Source: Abditibacteriaceae bacterium
GTDB lineage: Bacteria; Armatimonadota; Abditibacteriia; Abditibacteriales; Abditibacteriaceae
Reading direction: 5' to 3'
Assembly (NCBI GenBank): GCA_019239895.1
Contig: JAFAZH010000015.1
Location: 62,001-126,000 of the forward strand
DNA length: 64,000 bases
Below are positions 34,674 through 43,779 of this stretch, one piece after another; the first letter of the stretch is position 1, and every line of letters begins with the position of its first letter. The position numbers were made by a program, and so were the translations under genes. The notes below the pieces were generated by a model that worked only from the letters and a program-made list of their open reading frames with translations, was not told where the DNA came from and searched no databases.

Positions 34674-37247
34674 ATGAACAAGTTTTCCGTCTATAGCTTA
34701 CTCGTTACAGCACTACTCCTCTCAGCCATGACGAAAATCGCTCAAGCCGCTGATTGGACGATGACCTCAGAGGATGCGACGGTGACAATCAATTATAAAG
34801 GTGCGCCCGTTGTGGACTCGAATTACATCTTCTGGGGGCAAAATTGGAAGTGGGTGTCGGCCCCTTTTAAGATGCTCAATCCGAATATACAGGGCCACCC
34901 CTTTTCGGCTGATATTCCCGATTTAGGACTAAAAATCAATGGTGCCGTCTCCGAGCCAGTGACTCCAAATGCTCTTCAGTTTTCCTATTCCTTAAATGCC
35001 GAGAAGGATATGCCCGATGTCATTGGCGGCGGGCTGGAGTTTCATCTACACACCGATTCCCCGGCCTTTGGCGGCAAAGCCCCGGAACCAGTTCTCTTAG
35101 AAAACCACACCGGCTGGAAATGGCCCGTGGGCAACGGCGACATTAGCGTCACCTTTAGTGAGCCAATTGCGGATGTTTACTTTGAGCAGGGGCGTAAGAA
35201 TACGATCCGCGCCATGTTTTATGCCAAGAGCATTGCTGCGGGCCGCAAAGATTTTATGATGCGAGTGCAATTGCCGACCGGAGGTGTAGTCGCTAAATCG
35301 GCTGCCGAACGTTACGGGCAACCCGATACCAGCAAATGGTATCGTGACGCCTTTGCCTGGAACACCTCACCCGTTGATCTGAGCTTTCTCAATGACAAGC
35401 CTGCTGGCAAGCACGGCTTCTTAAAAGCGCAGGGCGATAACTTTGTTTTCGCCGATGGCACACCGGCCAAGTTCTGGGGCAGCGTGATTGCGGCTTATGC
35501 TGTCTTTGCCGATAAAAACGACATTAAGCAACAGGCGCATCGCATGGCGCAACTGGGCTATAACCTGATGCGGATTCATCATCACGATTCCACAGCCTGG
35601 GTCAGTCCCACCGTCATTGATAAGAAGCTAAACGACTCGCAGCACCTGGATGCTGAGGGCATGGATAAGCTCGACTGGTGGATTAAGTGTCTGCAAGATG
35701 AGGGTATTTATGTGTGGCTCGACTTGCATGTCGGGCGACAGTTTAAAGCGGGCGATAACATCCCACAGGGCTTTGATGAAATTAGTAAGCAGCATGGCGA
35801 GGGCAAAGGCTTTAACTACTTCAACCCGCGCGTGCAGCAGTTGATGCAGGATTTCAACACGCAGTATCTCAACCACGTCAACCCCTACACTCATTTAGCC
35901 TATAAAGATGACCCAGCCATCATGGGACTTTTAATCACCAATGAAAATGATGTGACGCACCACTTTGGCAATATGATGCTGGGTGACAAGGGCAACCCGG
36001 TGCATAATGCAATTTTCAACGAGCAAGTGAAGAATTTTGCCACCGCCAAGAACCTGTCCGTGGAGCAAACCGGCCACACCTGGGAGCCGGGGCCAAGCAA
36101 GCTTTTCCTGAACCAGAAAGAACATGAGTTCAATGCAGCCATGATTACGCACTTGCACCAACTGGGCGTTAAAGTGCCGATCTCCACCACCAACTACTGG
36201 GGCAATGATGGACTGTATAGCCTGCCCGCACTCACGGATGGCGACATGATTGATGTCCATTCTTACGGGCAAGCTGAAGCTCTGAGTGTCAATCCGCGCT
36301 ATAGTGCCAACTTCATTCCCTGGATTGGTGCCGCGCAAGTCTATGGCAAGCCCCTGACCATTACCGAGTGGAACGTCGAATATCCCTCGGTTGATCGCTT
36401 CACCGGCCCCATGTATCTGATGAGCATTGCTGCCCTGCAAGGCTGGGATGCGCCCATGCTGTACAACTATTCACAGCGCGGCTTCGATAAACCGGGGAAT
36501 GCTGATAAATGGTCTACTTTCTATGACCCTGGCCTGAATGCTTTGACACCTGCTGCTGCTATCGCTTTCCGCCAAGGCCATATCAGCCCCGCACGCAATA
36601 CTTATTGCCTGCAACTGAGCCGTGACCAACTTTACAACAGCAACCTTGACCCCAACCGTTCCGCCGCGATTCGCACTCTCGTCGAGCAGAGCCGCCTTAC
36701 AGTAGGAATGCCTGCGATCAAAGAACTGCCCTGGAACAAAGTTACCCAACCGGCACCGGGCGTAAGGATTATCACTGATCCGCAGCAGGACTTTATTCCC
36801 GCTAATCAAAGTTTTGTGCAATCGGATACGGGAGAACTCCGGCGCGATTGGGAGCAAGGCATCCAGACCATCAACACTCCCAAAACGCAATGCGCCAGCG
36901 GCTGGATTGGCGGCCAAGCTCAATCTCTGAAAGATGTCACTTTCAACATCACTACACCCAAAGCTACGGTTGCCGTCACCAGCCTGGATAACGCACCCAT
37001 TGCCCAATCGCACCGCATCTTAATTACAGCTATCGCTCGTGTCGTCGCCAGCCCCGGCGAAAAGATGCCCTACCTATCCGAGCCAGTCAATGGTACCATC
37101 ACAGTTCATGCTCGGCCTAATCTCAAGCTAATACCTCTGGCGGCTGATGGAACAGCACTGGATTCCATTCCACTCCCTGCTACCAACAGCACCTACACCA
37201 TTTCCTTGCCTGCCGTGCGCGGCACACACTGGTTTATACTGCAATAA
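34674..37247 (+). CDS. Secreted clan GH-A glycoside hydrolase (GH5-like)
   Basis: 857 residues from ATG 34674, supported by AAGGA upstream and by the signal peptide (about 1-25). An N-terminal beta domain (about 26-245) leads to a TIM barrel starting at GFLKAQGDNFVFADGTPAKFWG. The barrel shows GYNLMRIHHHD, the probable acid/base Glu in LLITNENDVT (strand 4) and the probable nucleophile Glu in LTITEWNVEY (strand 7). That arrangement is clan GH-A. The last about 200 residues are a beta-rich domain. The exact family and substrate are not certain; it sits with the GH95-type and unknown large proteins as a degradation set. Confidence 0.82.
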   Translation: MNKFSVYSLLVTALLLSAMTKIAQAADWTMTSEDATVTINYKGAPVVDSNYIFWGQNWKWVSAPFKMLNPNIQGHPFSADIPDLGLKINGAVSEPVTPNALQFSYSLNAEKDMPDVIGGGLEFHLHTDSPAFGGKAPEPVLLENHTGWKWPVGNGDISVTFSEPIADVYFEQGRKNTIRAMFYAKSIAAGRKDFMMRVQLPTGGVVAKSAAERYGQPDTSKWYRDAFAWNTSPVDLSFLNDKPAGKHGFLKAQGDNFVFADGTPAKFWGSVIAAYAVFADKNDIKQQAHRMAQLGYNLMRIHHHDSTAWVSPTVIDKKLNDSQHLDAEGMDKLDWWIKCLQDEGIYVWLDLHVGRQFKAGDNIPQGFDEISKQHGEGKGFNYFNPRVQQLMQDFNTQYLNHVNPYTHLAYKDDPAIMGLLITNENDVTHHFGNMMLGDKGNPVHNAIFNEQVKNFATAKNLSVEQTGHTWEPGPSKLFLNQKEHEFNAAMITHLHQLGVKVPISTTNYWGNDGLYSLPALTDGDMIDVHSYGQAEALSVNPRYSANFIPWIGAAQVYGKPLTITEWNVEYPSVDRFTGPMYLMSIAALQGWDAPMLYNYSQRGFDKPGNADKWSTFYDPGLNALTPAAAIAFRQGHISPARNTYCLQLSRDQLYNSNLDPNRSAAIRTLVEQSRLTVGMPAIKELPWNKVTQPAPGVRIITDPQQDFIPANQSFVQSDTGELRRDWEQGIQTINTPKTQCASGWIGGQAQSLKDVTFNITTPKATVAVTSLDNAPIAQSHRILITAIARVVASPGEKMPYLSEPVNGTITVHARPNLKLIPLAADGTALDSIPLPATNSTYTISLPAVRGTHWFILQ

Positions 37248-37279
37248 GCAGCTACTTCAATTTATAGGGTTCTATTTGC

Positions 37280-38320
37280 ATGACTCAGCGTCAGAGAGCA
37301 CATCAATTTGCCAGCGACAATTATGCAGGTGTTTGCCCAGAGGCATGGGCGGCAATGACCGAAGCGAATCAAGGTCATGTGCGCAGTTATGGCGATGATC
37401 CCTGGACTCAGCAAGCGGCTGACCTCATCCGCGCCACTTTTGAAACAGACTGCGAAGTTTTCTTTGTTTTCAACGGCACTTCGGCGAACTCGCTGGCATT
37501 ATCTTCACTGTGCCAGTCTTACCACAGTATCCTCTGCCACGAAATTGCGCATGTCGAGACCGATGAATGCGGCGCACCAGAATTCTTTTCCAACGGCACC
37601 AAGGTGCTTTTACTCGAAGGCGAAAATGGCAAAGTTTCTCCGGCAGCTATCGAGCGCATGGTGCAGCGCCGCACCGATATTCATTACCCCAAGCCGCGCG
37701 TTTTAAGCCTTACTCAACCCACAGAATTAGGCACGGTCTATACCCCCGATGAATTAAAGATCGCAGGTGAGACAGCCAAACGTTTAGGTTTACGTGTTCA
37801 CATGGATGGTGCACGCTTCGCCAATGCCGTCGCCGCACTAGGCGTTAAGCCGCGCGCGATCACCTGGGAAGCGGGTGTAGATGTCCTTTGCTTAGGCTCC
37901 ACGAAAAATGGCGCGGCAGTAGGCGAAGCCGTGGTGTTTTTCAACCATGAGTTGGCTTATGAATTTGATTATCGTTGTAAGCAAGCGGGCCAACTTGCGT
38001 CTAAGATGCGCTTTCTTTCCGCACCCTGGGTGGGCATGTTGCAAGACGGTGCCTGGTTGCGCCACGCCGCCCATGCCAACCACATGGCAGAATTGTTAGA
38101 GCAAGGTCTCCGCGAGGCTGGAGCTACCCTGCTCTTCCCGCGCCAGGTTAATTCGGTCTTTGTGCAACTCCCCCAGCCGATTATTGATGGTCTACACGAG
38201 CGCGGCTGGTTCTTCTACACCTTCATCGGCAAAGGCGGCTGCCGCCTGATGTGTTCTTGGGACACGACCGAGCAGGATGTCAAAGCCTTTATCGCTGATC
38301 TCTGTGATTTATTGCCTTAA
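37280..38320 (+). CDS. ltaE: Low-specificity L-threonine aldolase
   Basis: 346 residues, PLP fold type I. Opening FASDNYAGVCPEAWAAM matches the family; the PLP-phosphate loop FNGTSANSLAL, D176 in HMDGARFANAV and the Schiff-base Lys K209 in LCLGSTKNG are all present. It cleaves L-threonine or L-allo-threonine to glycine and acetaldehyde, or the reverse with other aldehydes. It begins 32 bp after the GH-A enzyme but is metabolically unrelated, so co-transcription may be incidental. Confidence 0.93.
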   Translation: MTQRQRAHQFASDNYAGVCPEAWAAMTEANQGHVRSYGDDPWTQQAADLIRATFETDCEVFFVFNGTSANSLALSSLCQSYHSILCHEIAHVETDECGAPEFFSNGTKVLLLEGENGKVSPAAIERMVQRRTDIHYPKPRVLSLTQPTELGTVYTPDELKIAGETAKRLGLRVHMDGARFANAVAALGVKPRAITWEAGVDVLCLGSTKNGAAVGEAVVFFNHELAYEFDYRCKQAGQLASKMRFLSAPWVGMLQDGAWLRHAAHANHMAELLEQGLREAGATLLFPRQVNSVFVQLPQPIIDGLHERGWFFYTFIGKGGCRLMCSWDTTEQDVKAFIADLCDLLP

Positions 38321-38383
38321 TAAATATAACTGGCACACGCCTTGCCCCTTATGAGAGGCAGTTGTCCTGAAAGGAGTAAGACA

Positions 38384-38608
38384 ATGTCACAGGGTCGAAC
38401 CCATAAAGAAAAAGTGCAGGGGGAGAAGCAGCAGGAAGAGCACAACGATCAACCGGGGCAGACGCCCTTAGAGATGGTGCGCCAGCAGCAGGCCGTGATG
38501 CAGGAGAATAAAGAAGTCCAAGAACAGCGGGCCGATGAAATTAATGAGGTGCCCGGACAGGGTAAGCCGAACGAGCGGATGCACCATCCACAGCGGATTC
38601 TCTATTAA
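38384..38608 (+). CDS. Small highly charged hydrophilic protein
   Basis: 74 residues from ATG 38384, chosen because AAAGGAG stands 8 bp upstream. It is almost free of hydrophobic stretches and rich in Gln, Glu and Lys (KEKVQGEKQQEEHNDQPGQ), with a predicted disordered character reminiscent of small stress or desiccation proteins. No Cys, no membrane segment. No family recognised. The strong ribosome site argues that it is translated at a good level. Confidence 0.65.
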   Translation: MSQGRTHKEKVQGEKQQEEHNDQPGQTPLEMVRQQQAVMQENKEVQEQRADEINEVPGQGKPNERMHHPQRILY

Positions 38609-38894
38609 TTGAAATCTGCGCCAGCAACAACTGAATAACAGGCAAAGGGCGGTCACAATCCCATGTGGCTGTCCTTTTGGTTTGTATTAGGTTTATATAC
38701 AGGCTACTTTTGGGTAAGATGAAATTTGCAGCAATCATTCACAACAGGTTGTAGACCTGCAAAAGCATACCAAAGCATACTGAGGTGACTTCCCCATCAG
38801 CGCCAAACCTCTTACATCTGCCGTAAGACAAGAAGTTAAGCGATCAGACTCACCGGCTACTTTAGCGCACGAGGCTCCACTGCAAAGTGATGCC
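38609..38894. other. Gene-free gap
   Basis: No gene recognised. CAGGT-TGTAG-ACCTG near 38745-38760 forms a small hairpin, and TCCTTTTGG follows a weak GTCACA/TGTGGC pairing near 38660. The frame of the next gene stays open back to 38784 but offers only CTG or other rare starts there. Confidence 0.4.
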
Positions 38895-40769
38895 TTGAAT
38901 TTTACTGCTGAGGAAACTAAAACTTCACCCCTACCTCTCTACGCTGCGTTGCTCGTCATTTTAATAGTTTATGGAGCCGGAGCCGCCAGCATCGCTTCCC
39001 ACCATGCGATTTGGTCGCCGGATTGCGGGGCACGTTTTGTGCAGATTCAATCTATCCTGCAACACTGGCCGCACTGGTGGGTTTCCTATCCCGCGCAGGC
39101 TTTAGACCCAGAGCATCACAATAGCCCACTTTACTTTTTTGAGTTCCGGCATGGTGACCGTATCTATGTCTTCTACTCGTTTTTCTTTGCCCTCATTTCG
39201 GCGTTTCTCTTTCAGCATTTCGGCTTTATAGGGTTGTCCTTCTTATCCGTGCTAGGTGGTCTGGCGACAGCGGTGGGAACTTATGGCATCGCTCGTCTCT
39301 TGCGGGTGCGTTATCCCCTGGCACCGATGCTGATAGTGGCCTTAGCTTCGCCCCTCATCATCTACAGCATTGTATTTTGGGATCATAGCCTGACCACAGG
39401 CATCGCCACAGTTTGCTTGTATCTCTGCCTGCGCGCTATTGCGACCCGGCAGATTCGATTATGGTTTGCTGCGGGAGTCGTGTTGGGAGCCGGATTGTGG
39501 TTTCATGAAATCCTGATTCCCTGCCTACCCGCTCTGGTCTTTGCGGCGTGGTGGGCACGACGGCGCACCCCCTGGATAGTTTCGAGTGGGCTGTTCATAC
39601 TGGGCGTGGCGCTGCTGTTGGCGCCCTTAGTCATCATCAATAAATCGGTCTATGGCACGTTGATGGGGCCACACCTCAGCAATAATCGGCTGGGGTCGTC
39701 AGGTGCCATTATGGACTTCCTGAAGAACCCCAGAGAGTGGGGCTTGGGCGCGATTTATACGCTCTTTGCGTGGGGTAATGCTAATCCTGGCTTTACCTGG
39801 GAATTAAAGGACTGGGTCGCTCACCCGTGGCCTGCCTTACAAGCTCAAATCCATGTCTCCATTTTCATGGCGGTACCCGTTATCGGCTGGATCGTGTTGT
39901 CTTTAGCGCGTATCTGGCGTGATGGGTGGGGCGGAGCCGCTATTTCCCTGCTGCTTTTTGCCGGGCTGCTTCTCAATGGGTGCTGGGTCTATCAACACAT
40001 TGACTGGCCGCACAGCGTCTTTCTCGCCTGCCCTTTTCTGGCGCTGGCTTTTGCCGCTTCCTGGCCCACGGTTTTCTCACGCACTCGCAATGACACGCCC
40101 CGCCAACAAACGCTTGAAGACGAAACTGATGAGCCGCGCTTGCTGTGGCAAATCCTGGTTTGGTTTACATTTATTTATACGCTCTTCAATTTGCTCAAGC
40201 CGACATTGGGCGGCACAGAATGGGGTTCACGGCATTTGCTGGTAATCGTCCCCATTCTGACGCTGTTGGCGTGGTCGGCAGTAGAAAGCCTGCTGCCCGA
40301 AGAGTCACCTACCTTCTATTTGTCGCCTCAATCGGGCGTGCTTTTAACCGGTATGGGAATGCTCCTCGTGATGTCGGTGGCGTTGCAATACCATGCCTTT
40401 AAAATTATTGATGCCATGCATGAGGAAAATCATCAGTTGTCAGAAGCTATCGCGGCTGCACCAGACAAGGTGATTGTCAGCAGCGTGTGGTGGGCAGGCA
40501 TGAATGCTGCTCCCATCTATATGGACAAGCAGATGCTTTATGCAGGCGACCCCGATCATCCCGCGCCGCCACTTTTTGAGAGAATGCGCCAGGCGGGAAT
40601 AAAAAATTATACATTGTTAGGCTTTCAGCCTTATGACTTAGCGAACTTCTCTGGCGCAGTCGGTTACGTGCCAATTCCTGACACGATTCGGGATACTACC
40701 CTCTACTTGCGTCTCAACCGTTTTGAACTCAGTCCCGGCCCGCCACCCCAACAACTTCAAGGCCCATGA
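38895..40769 (+). CDS. Polytopic membrane protein, GT-C glycosyltransferase-like
   Basis: 624 residues from TTG 38895; no ATG or GTG is available upstream in frame, and no good ribosome site is seen, so the start is uncertain. About ten to twelve membrane helices follow, with a large first outer loop holding WSPDCGARFVQIQSI, the place where GT-C enzymes (PMT/ArnT group) carry a catalytic Asp. The last about 100 residues are soluble. It may transfer sugars from a lipid-linked donor. The usual DE or DD pair is not plain, so the assignment is tentative. Confidence 0.6.
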   Translation: MNFTAEETKTSPLPLYAALLVILIVYGAGAASIASHHAIWSPDCGARFVQIQSILQHWPHWWVSYPAQALDPEHHNSPLYFFEFRHGDRIYVFYSFFFALISAFLFQHFGFIGLSFLSVLGGLATAVGTYGIARLLRVRYPLAPMLIVALASPLIIYSIVFWDHSLTTGIATVCLYLCLRAIATRQIRLWFAAGVVLGAGLWFHEILIPCLPALVFAAWWARRRTPWIVSSGLFILGVALLLAPLVIINKSVYGTLMGPHLSNNRLGSSGAIMDFLKNPREWGLGAIYTLFAWGNANPGFTWELKDWVAHPWPALQAQIHVSIFMAVPVIGWIVLSLARIWRDGWGGAAISLLLFAGLLLNGCWVYQHIDWPHSVFLACPFLALAFAASWPTVFSRTRNDTPRQQTLEDETDEPRLLWQILVWFTFIYTLFNLLKPTLGGTEWGSRHLLVIVPILTLLAWSAVESLLPEESPTFYLSPQSGVLLTGMGMLLVMSVALQYHAFKIIDAMHEENHQLSEAIAAAPDKVIVSSVWWAGMNAAPIYMDKQMLYAGDPDHPAPPLFERMRQAGIKNYTLLGFQPYDLANFSGAVGYVPIPDTIRDTTLYLRLNRFELSPGPPPQQLQGP

Positions 40770-40801
40770 ATTGCGATGTTTAACCGGAGCAGATGGGGCA
40801 C

Positions 40802-40910
40802 TACGCTTAACGCAACGTTAACTTCGTGCGCAATGAAACGCTATTGCTTAAATAGCGCGTTCTTAAGTTGCGCAGCATAGCGTAACGGAGTTCTGCGTCC
40901 CATTCATTAC
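40802..40910. repeat. Degenerate inverted repeat, family D copy 2
   Basis: It shares CGCAATGAAA, AAATAGCGC and GCGTCCCATTC with 12511-12590. TACGCTTAACGCAAC at the left partly complements GTTGCGCAGCATAGCGTA at the right. Confidence 0.55.
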
Positions 40911-40929
40911 AATCTTGTGAGGTAGTTTC

Positions 40930-42219
40930 ATAGCACTGCCACGGTCACAACTGCATTTACTTACGCAACCCGACGCCTTCTGGTGGGCTACGGGCATTGA
41001 AGATTCTTTTATCCCCACGCCCTGGCCACAGACGGGGCGCATCATGGATGAATATGAACTGACACAGCACTACGCACGCTGGCAGCAAGACCTCGACTTG
41101 ATGGCGCAGTTAGGTGTCAAAACCGCCCGTTATGGCATCCCCTGGCATCGCATCAGCCCGGCACCGGGGCAGTGGGATTGGAGTTGGGCGGATGAGCCAC
41201 TTTCCTATTTGCTCGAACTGGGCATTGACCCCATTGTTGACTTAGTGCATTACGGTGTGCCGGAATGGATGGATAATGCCTTTCTGCATCCTGATTTTGC
41301 TCAGCACATGGCAGACTTTGGCGCTCGTTTAGCGGAACGCTTCAAGGGGCGCATCCGCTGGTGGACACCCCTGAACGAGCCGCGCATCACGGCCTGGAAC
41401 TGTGGCAAAGTCGGATGGTGGCCGCCCTGCCGTCGCGGGTGGAGTGGCTTTGCCACCGTCTTAGTGGCTGTGTGTCAGGGCATTATTCGCACCGATGAAG
41501 CGTTGCGCGGCGTTGACCCAGAAAACGTCCTAGTGCATGTGGATGCTTCCAATCTCTGGCTGCCTCCCCTACCGCCCGATGAACCTCTTCTCGCTCTCAC
41601 TGAGTTTCGCCGTGATATTGTTTTTCTGGCGCTCGACCTCATCAGCAGGAGGGTGGATGACAAGCACCGGCTCTGGCCGTGGCTGTTGCGCCAGGGTATC
41701 CCTTCAGCGGTTCTCGAATGGTTTCTGGCGCATCGCATGGATTTAGACATTATCGGCATCAACCTCTATCCCATGCTGTCACAAAAACAGTATGTGCGGA
41801 CTCGCTCTGGGCGTTTGCGCATCGGCTTTCCACCCGGGGGCTCCGGGATGCTGGAGCAAATCGTGAAACTCTACTGGGAGCGTTACCAGCGCCCGCTCAT
41901 GATAGCCGAAACTGCGGGGCGCGGTCGCTTATCGCATCGTCTCAACTGGCTACGCGATTCGGTAGCGGATATGAAGAGTCTGCGCGAGCAGGGCATCCCT
42001 TTAGTCGGTTACACCTGGTGGCCGATGTTCGCCCTTATTTCCTGGGCTTATCGGCAAGGACGTGACCCCTTGCGCAACTATGTGGTGCAAATGGGGTTAT
42101 GGAATTTAGACCCGGATACCCTAGAGCGTGTTCACACGCCATTAGTAGATGTCTATCGAGAATTAGTAGCAGGCGGCGCACAGGCAGTAGGCTTACTGCA
42201 AAGAGGGTTTAGAGGTTAG
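40930..42219 (+). CDS. GH1-like glycosidase, possible ATA start
   Basis: The conserved reading frame clearly extends upstream of ATG 41044: FWWATGIEDSFIPTPWPQTG precedes it, as in homologous GH1-like proteins that begin just before WATGIEDTF. The frame is open back to a TGA at 40918-40920, and this stretch offers no ATG, GTG or TTG. GAGGT (40919-40923) lies 6 bp before ATA 40930, so an ATA start (429 residues) is the best reading, with CTG 40936 as an alternative. The TIM barrel shows WTPLNEPR (acid/base Glu) and LMIAETAG (nucleophile Glu). No signal peptide. Beta-glycosidase-type retaining hydrolysis is expected. Confidence 0.75.
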   Translation: MALPRSQLHLLTQPDAFWWATGIEDSFIPTPWPQTGRIMDEYELTQHYARWQQDLDLMAQLGVKTARYGIPWHRISPAPGQWDWSWADEPLSYLLELGIDPIVDLVHYGVPEWMDNAFLHPDFAQHMADFGARLAERFKGRIRWWTPLNEPRITAWNCGKVGWWPPCRRGWSGFATVLVAVCQGIIRTDEALRGVDPENVLVHVDASNLWLPPLPPDEPLLALTEFRRDIVFLALDLISRRVDDKHRLWPWLLRQGIPSAVLEWFLAHRMDLDIIGINLYPMLSQKQYVRTRSGRLRIGFPPGGSGMLEQIVKLYWERYQRPLMIAETAGRGRLSHRLNWLRDSVADMKSLREQGIPLVGYTWWPMFALISWAYRQGRDPLRNYVVQMGLWNLDPDTLERVHTPLVDVYRELVAGGAQAVGLLQRGFRG

Positions 42220-42353
42220 GGTTCAGAGTTTGAAATGCTGTGGCAGTTCCCCTGCACCCCACCCTAAACCCCAGACCCAATACCCCACATCAAAAGCCCG
42301 TCGCTTACGCTCTGGGTTCGTTATTTCCCCCTGGTTCAACTGCTGCACGCCGA

Positions 42354-43667
42354 TTATGAATACCAGTCTTCACGGGTGAGGGGTAAGCTATTGTGGCCGC
42401 GTTCGTCGTTTTTGACTAACAGGGTTTGGTAGAGGTTAATGCGGCACGTGGCAAAGCCATAGGCCGAACCGGACATATAGAGCCGCCAGATACGATAGGT
42501 CGGCTCGTCTACAAACTTTAACGCGTCCTCGTGTTTAGCTTCCAGGCGGCGCACCCAGTGGCGCAGGGTCAAGGCGTAATGCTCACGCAAGCTCTCGACA
42601 TCGCGCACCTCAAAGTTGCTTTCTTCTGCGGCTCGAAGGGTGACATGAATCGGTACGGTCTCGCCATCGGGAAATACATACATTTCCACAAAATTTGGCC
42701 CATGTGGAGCCTCGCGGGTGGCATTGAAAGCAATGCCGTGGTTTAAGAAAACTCCCTGCGGGCGCAGCAACTTCCAGGCTTGTTGAAAATAAGTGGGCAA
42801 TAGCGCCGCGCCAACGTGCTCGAACATACCTACACTCACCAGGGCGTCATACGGCTCTGGGGCATTCATCTCCCGGTAATCACGCAGCAGCACACGGCAA
42901 CGCTCGGTTAAGCCTGCTTTGGTGATGCGCTCATTGGCTTCATCTACTTGCGGCTGGCTGAGCGTAATGCCTGTGGCATCCACGTCATAATGTTGCGCCG
43001 CATACATCACCAGGCCACCCCAGCCACAACCAATATCAAGTAGGCGTTGGCCCGGTTGCAGCCGCAATTTACGACAGATATAATCCAGCTTGCTCGTTTG
43101 CGCCGTATCGAGATCATCCTGTGTGGTGCGGAAGTAGGCGCATGAATAAACCATACGGGTATCTAACCAGAGCTTAAAGAAATCGTTGGAGGCATTATAG
43201 TGAAACGCCACCGCTTGCTTAGCTCGCTCAATAGAGTGCCGCTTGCCCCGCAACTGCGTCCCACTCTGCATCGGCATCTTAACGCTTTCAGACGCTTTGC
43301 CACCGGGTAGGCGCAGCAGTTTAGAACCTGCCTGTAATTTCTGACTCCAACTGAGGCTGGCCACATCCAGGGCTTCAAACAACTCCCCAACATCCTCCCA
43401 GTTGCCCTCTACATCAAAGTCATCACGCAAATACGCTTCGCCCATGCTCACCGCAATCGGCGGCTTAAAAATCCCGCGAATGGCACCCGGATGCTTGAGA
43501 TGAATGGTAGTCGGACGCGGCGCAGCATCCGGCCAGAGCGTACCATCCCAGAACTGGATATTGACTTTATGCACTAAACCTGCGCCCGCGACTTCATTGA
43601 GAATCCATAGAGCTGTTTGAACGGCTTCATCAGAGGAGTGAGTTTGAGTCGTAGCAGAGTTGGGCAT
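42354..43667 (-). CDS. cfa: Cyclopropane-fatty-acyl-phospholipid synthase
   Basis: 437 residues, the family length. The SAM site LLDIGCGWGGLVMYAA follows an N-terminal lipid-binding part of about 170 residues, with FHYNASNDFFKLWLDTRMVYSCAYF marking the active-site entry. Late motifs LLRPQGVFLNHGI and the C-terminal YRIWRLYMSGSAYGF are also typical. It adds a methylene group from SAM to cis double bonds of membrane lipids. The start ATG 43667 is clear. It converges with the GH1-like gene over a 134-bp gap in which no hairpin terminator was recognised. Confidence 0.95.
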   Translation of the reverse strand: MPNSATTQTHSSDEAVQTALWILNEVAGAGLVHKVNIQFWDGTLWPDAAPRPTTIHLKHPGAIRGIFKPPIAVSMGEAYLRDDFDVEGNWEDVGELFEALDVASLSWSQKLQAGSKLLRLPGGKASESVKMPMQSGTQLRGKRHSIERAKQAVAFHYNASNDFFKLWLDTRMVYSCAYFRTTQDDLDTAQTSKLDYICRKLRLQPGQRLLDIGCGWGGLVMYAAQHYDVDATGITLSQPQVDEANERITKAGLTERCRVLLRDYREMNAPEPYDALVSVGMFEHVGAALLPTYFQQAWKLLRPQGVFLNHGIAFNATREAPHGPNFVEMYVFPDGETVPIHVTLRAAEESNFEVRDVESLREHYALTLRHWVRRLEAKHEDALKFVDEPTYRIWRLYMSGSAYGFATCRINLYQTLLVKNDERGHNSLPLTREDWYS

Positions 43668-43779
43668 TTATCGGAGAATTAAATATCTTTCACTTAACTC
43701 TCGATAGTATACCGCTATTGAAGCGCAGCAATACATCTAATGTTTTGATACAAAGCAACCGAACAAATTTGTAAATTCC

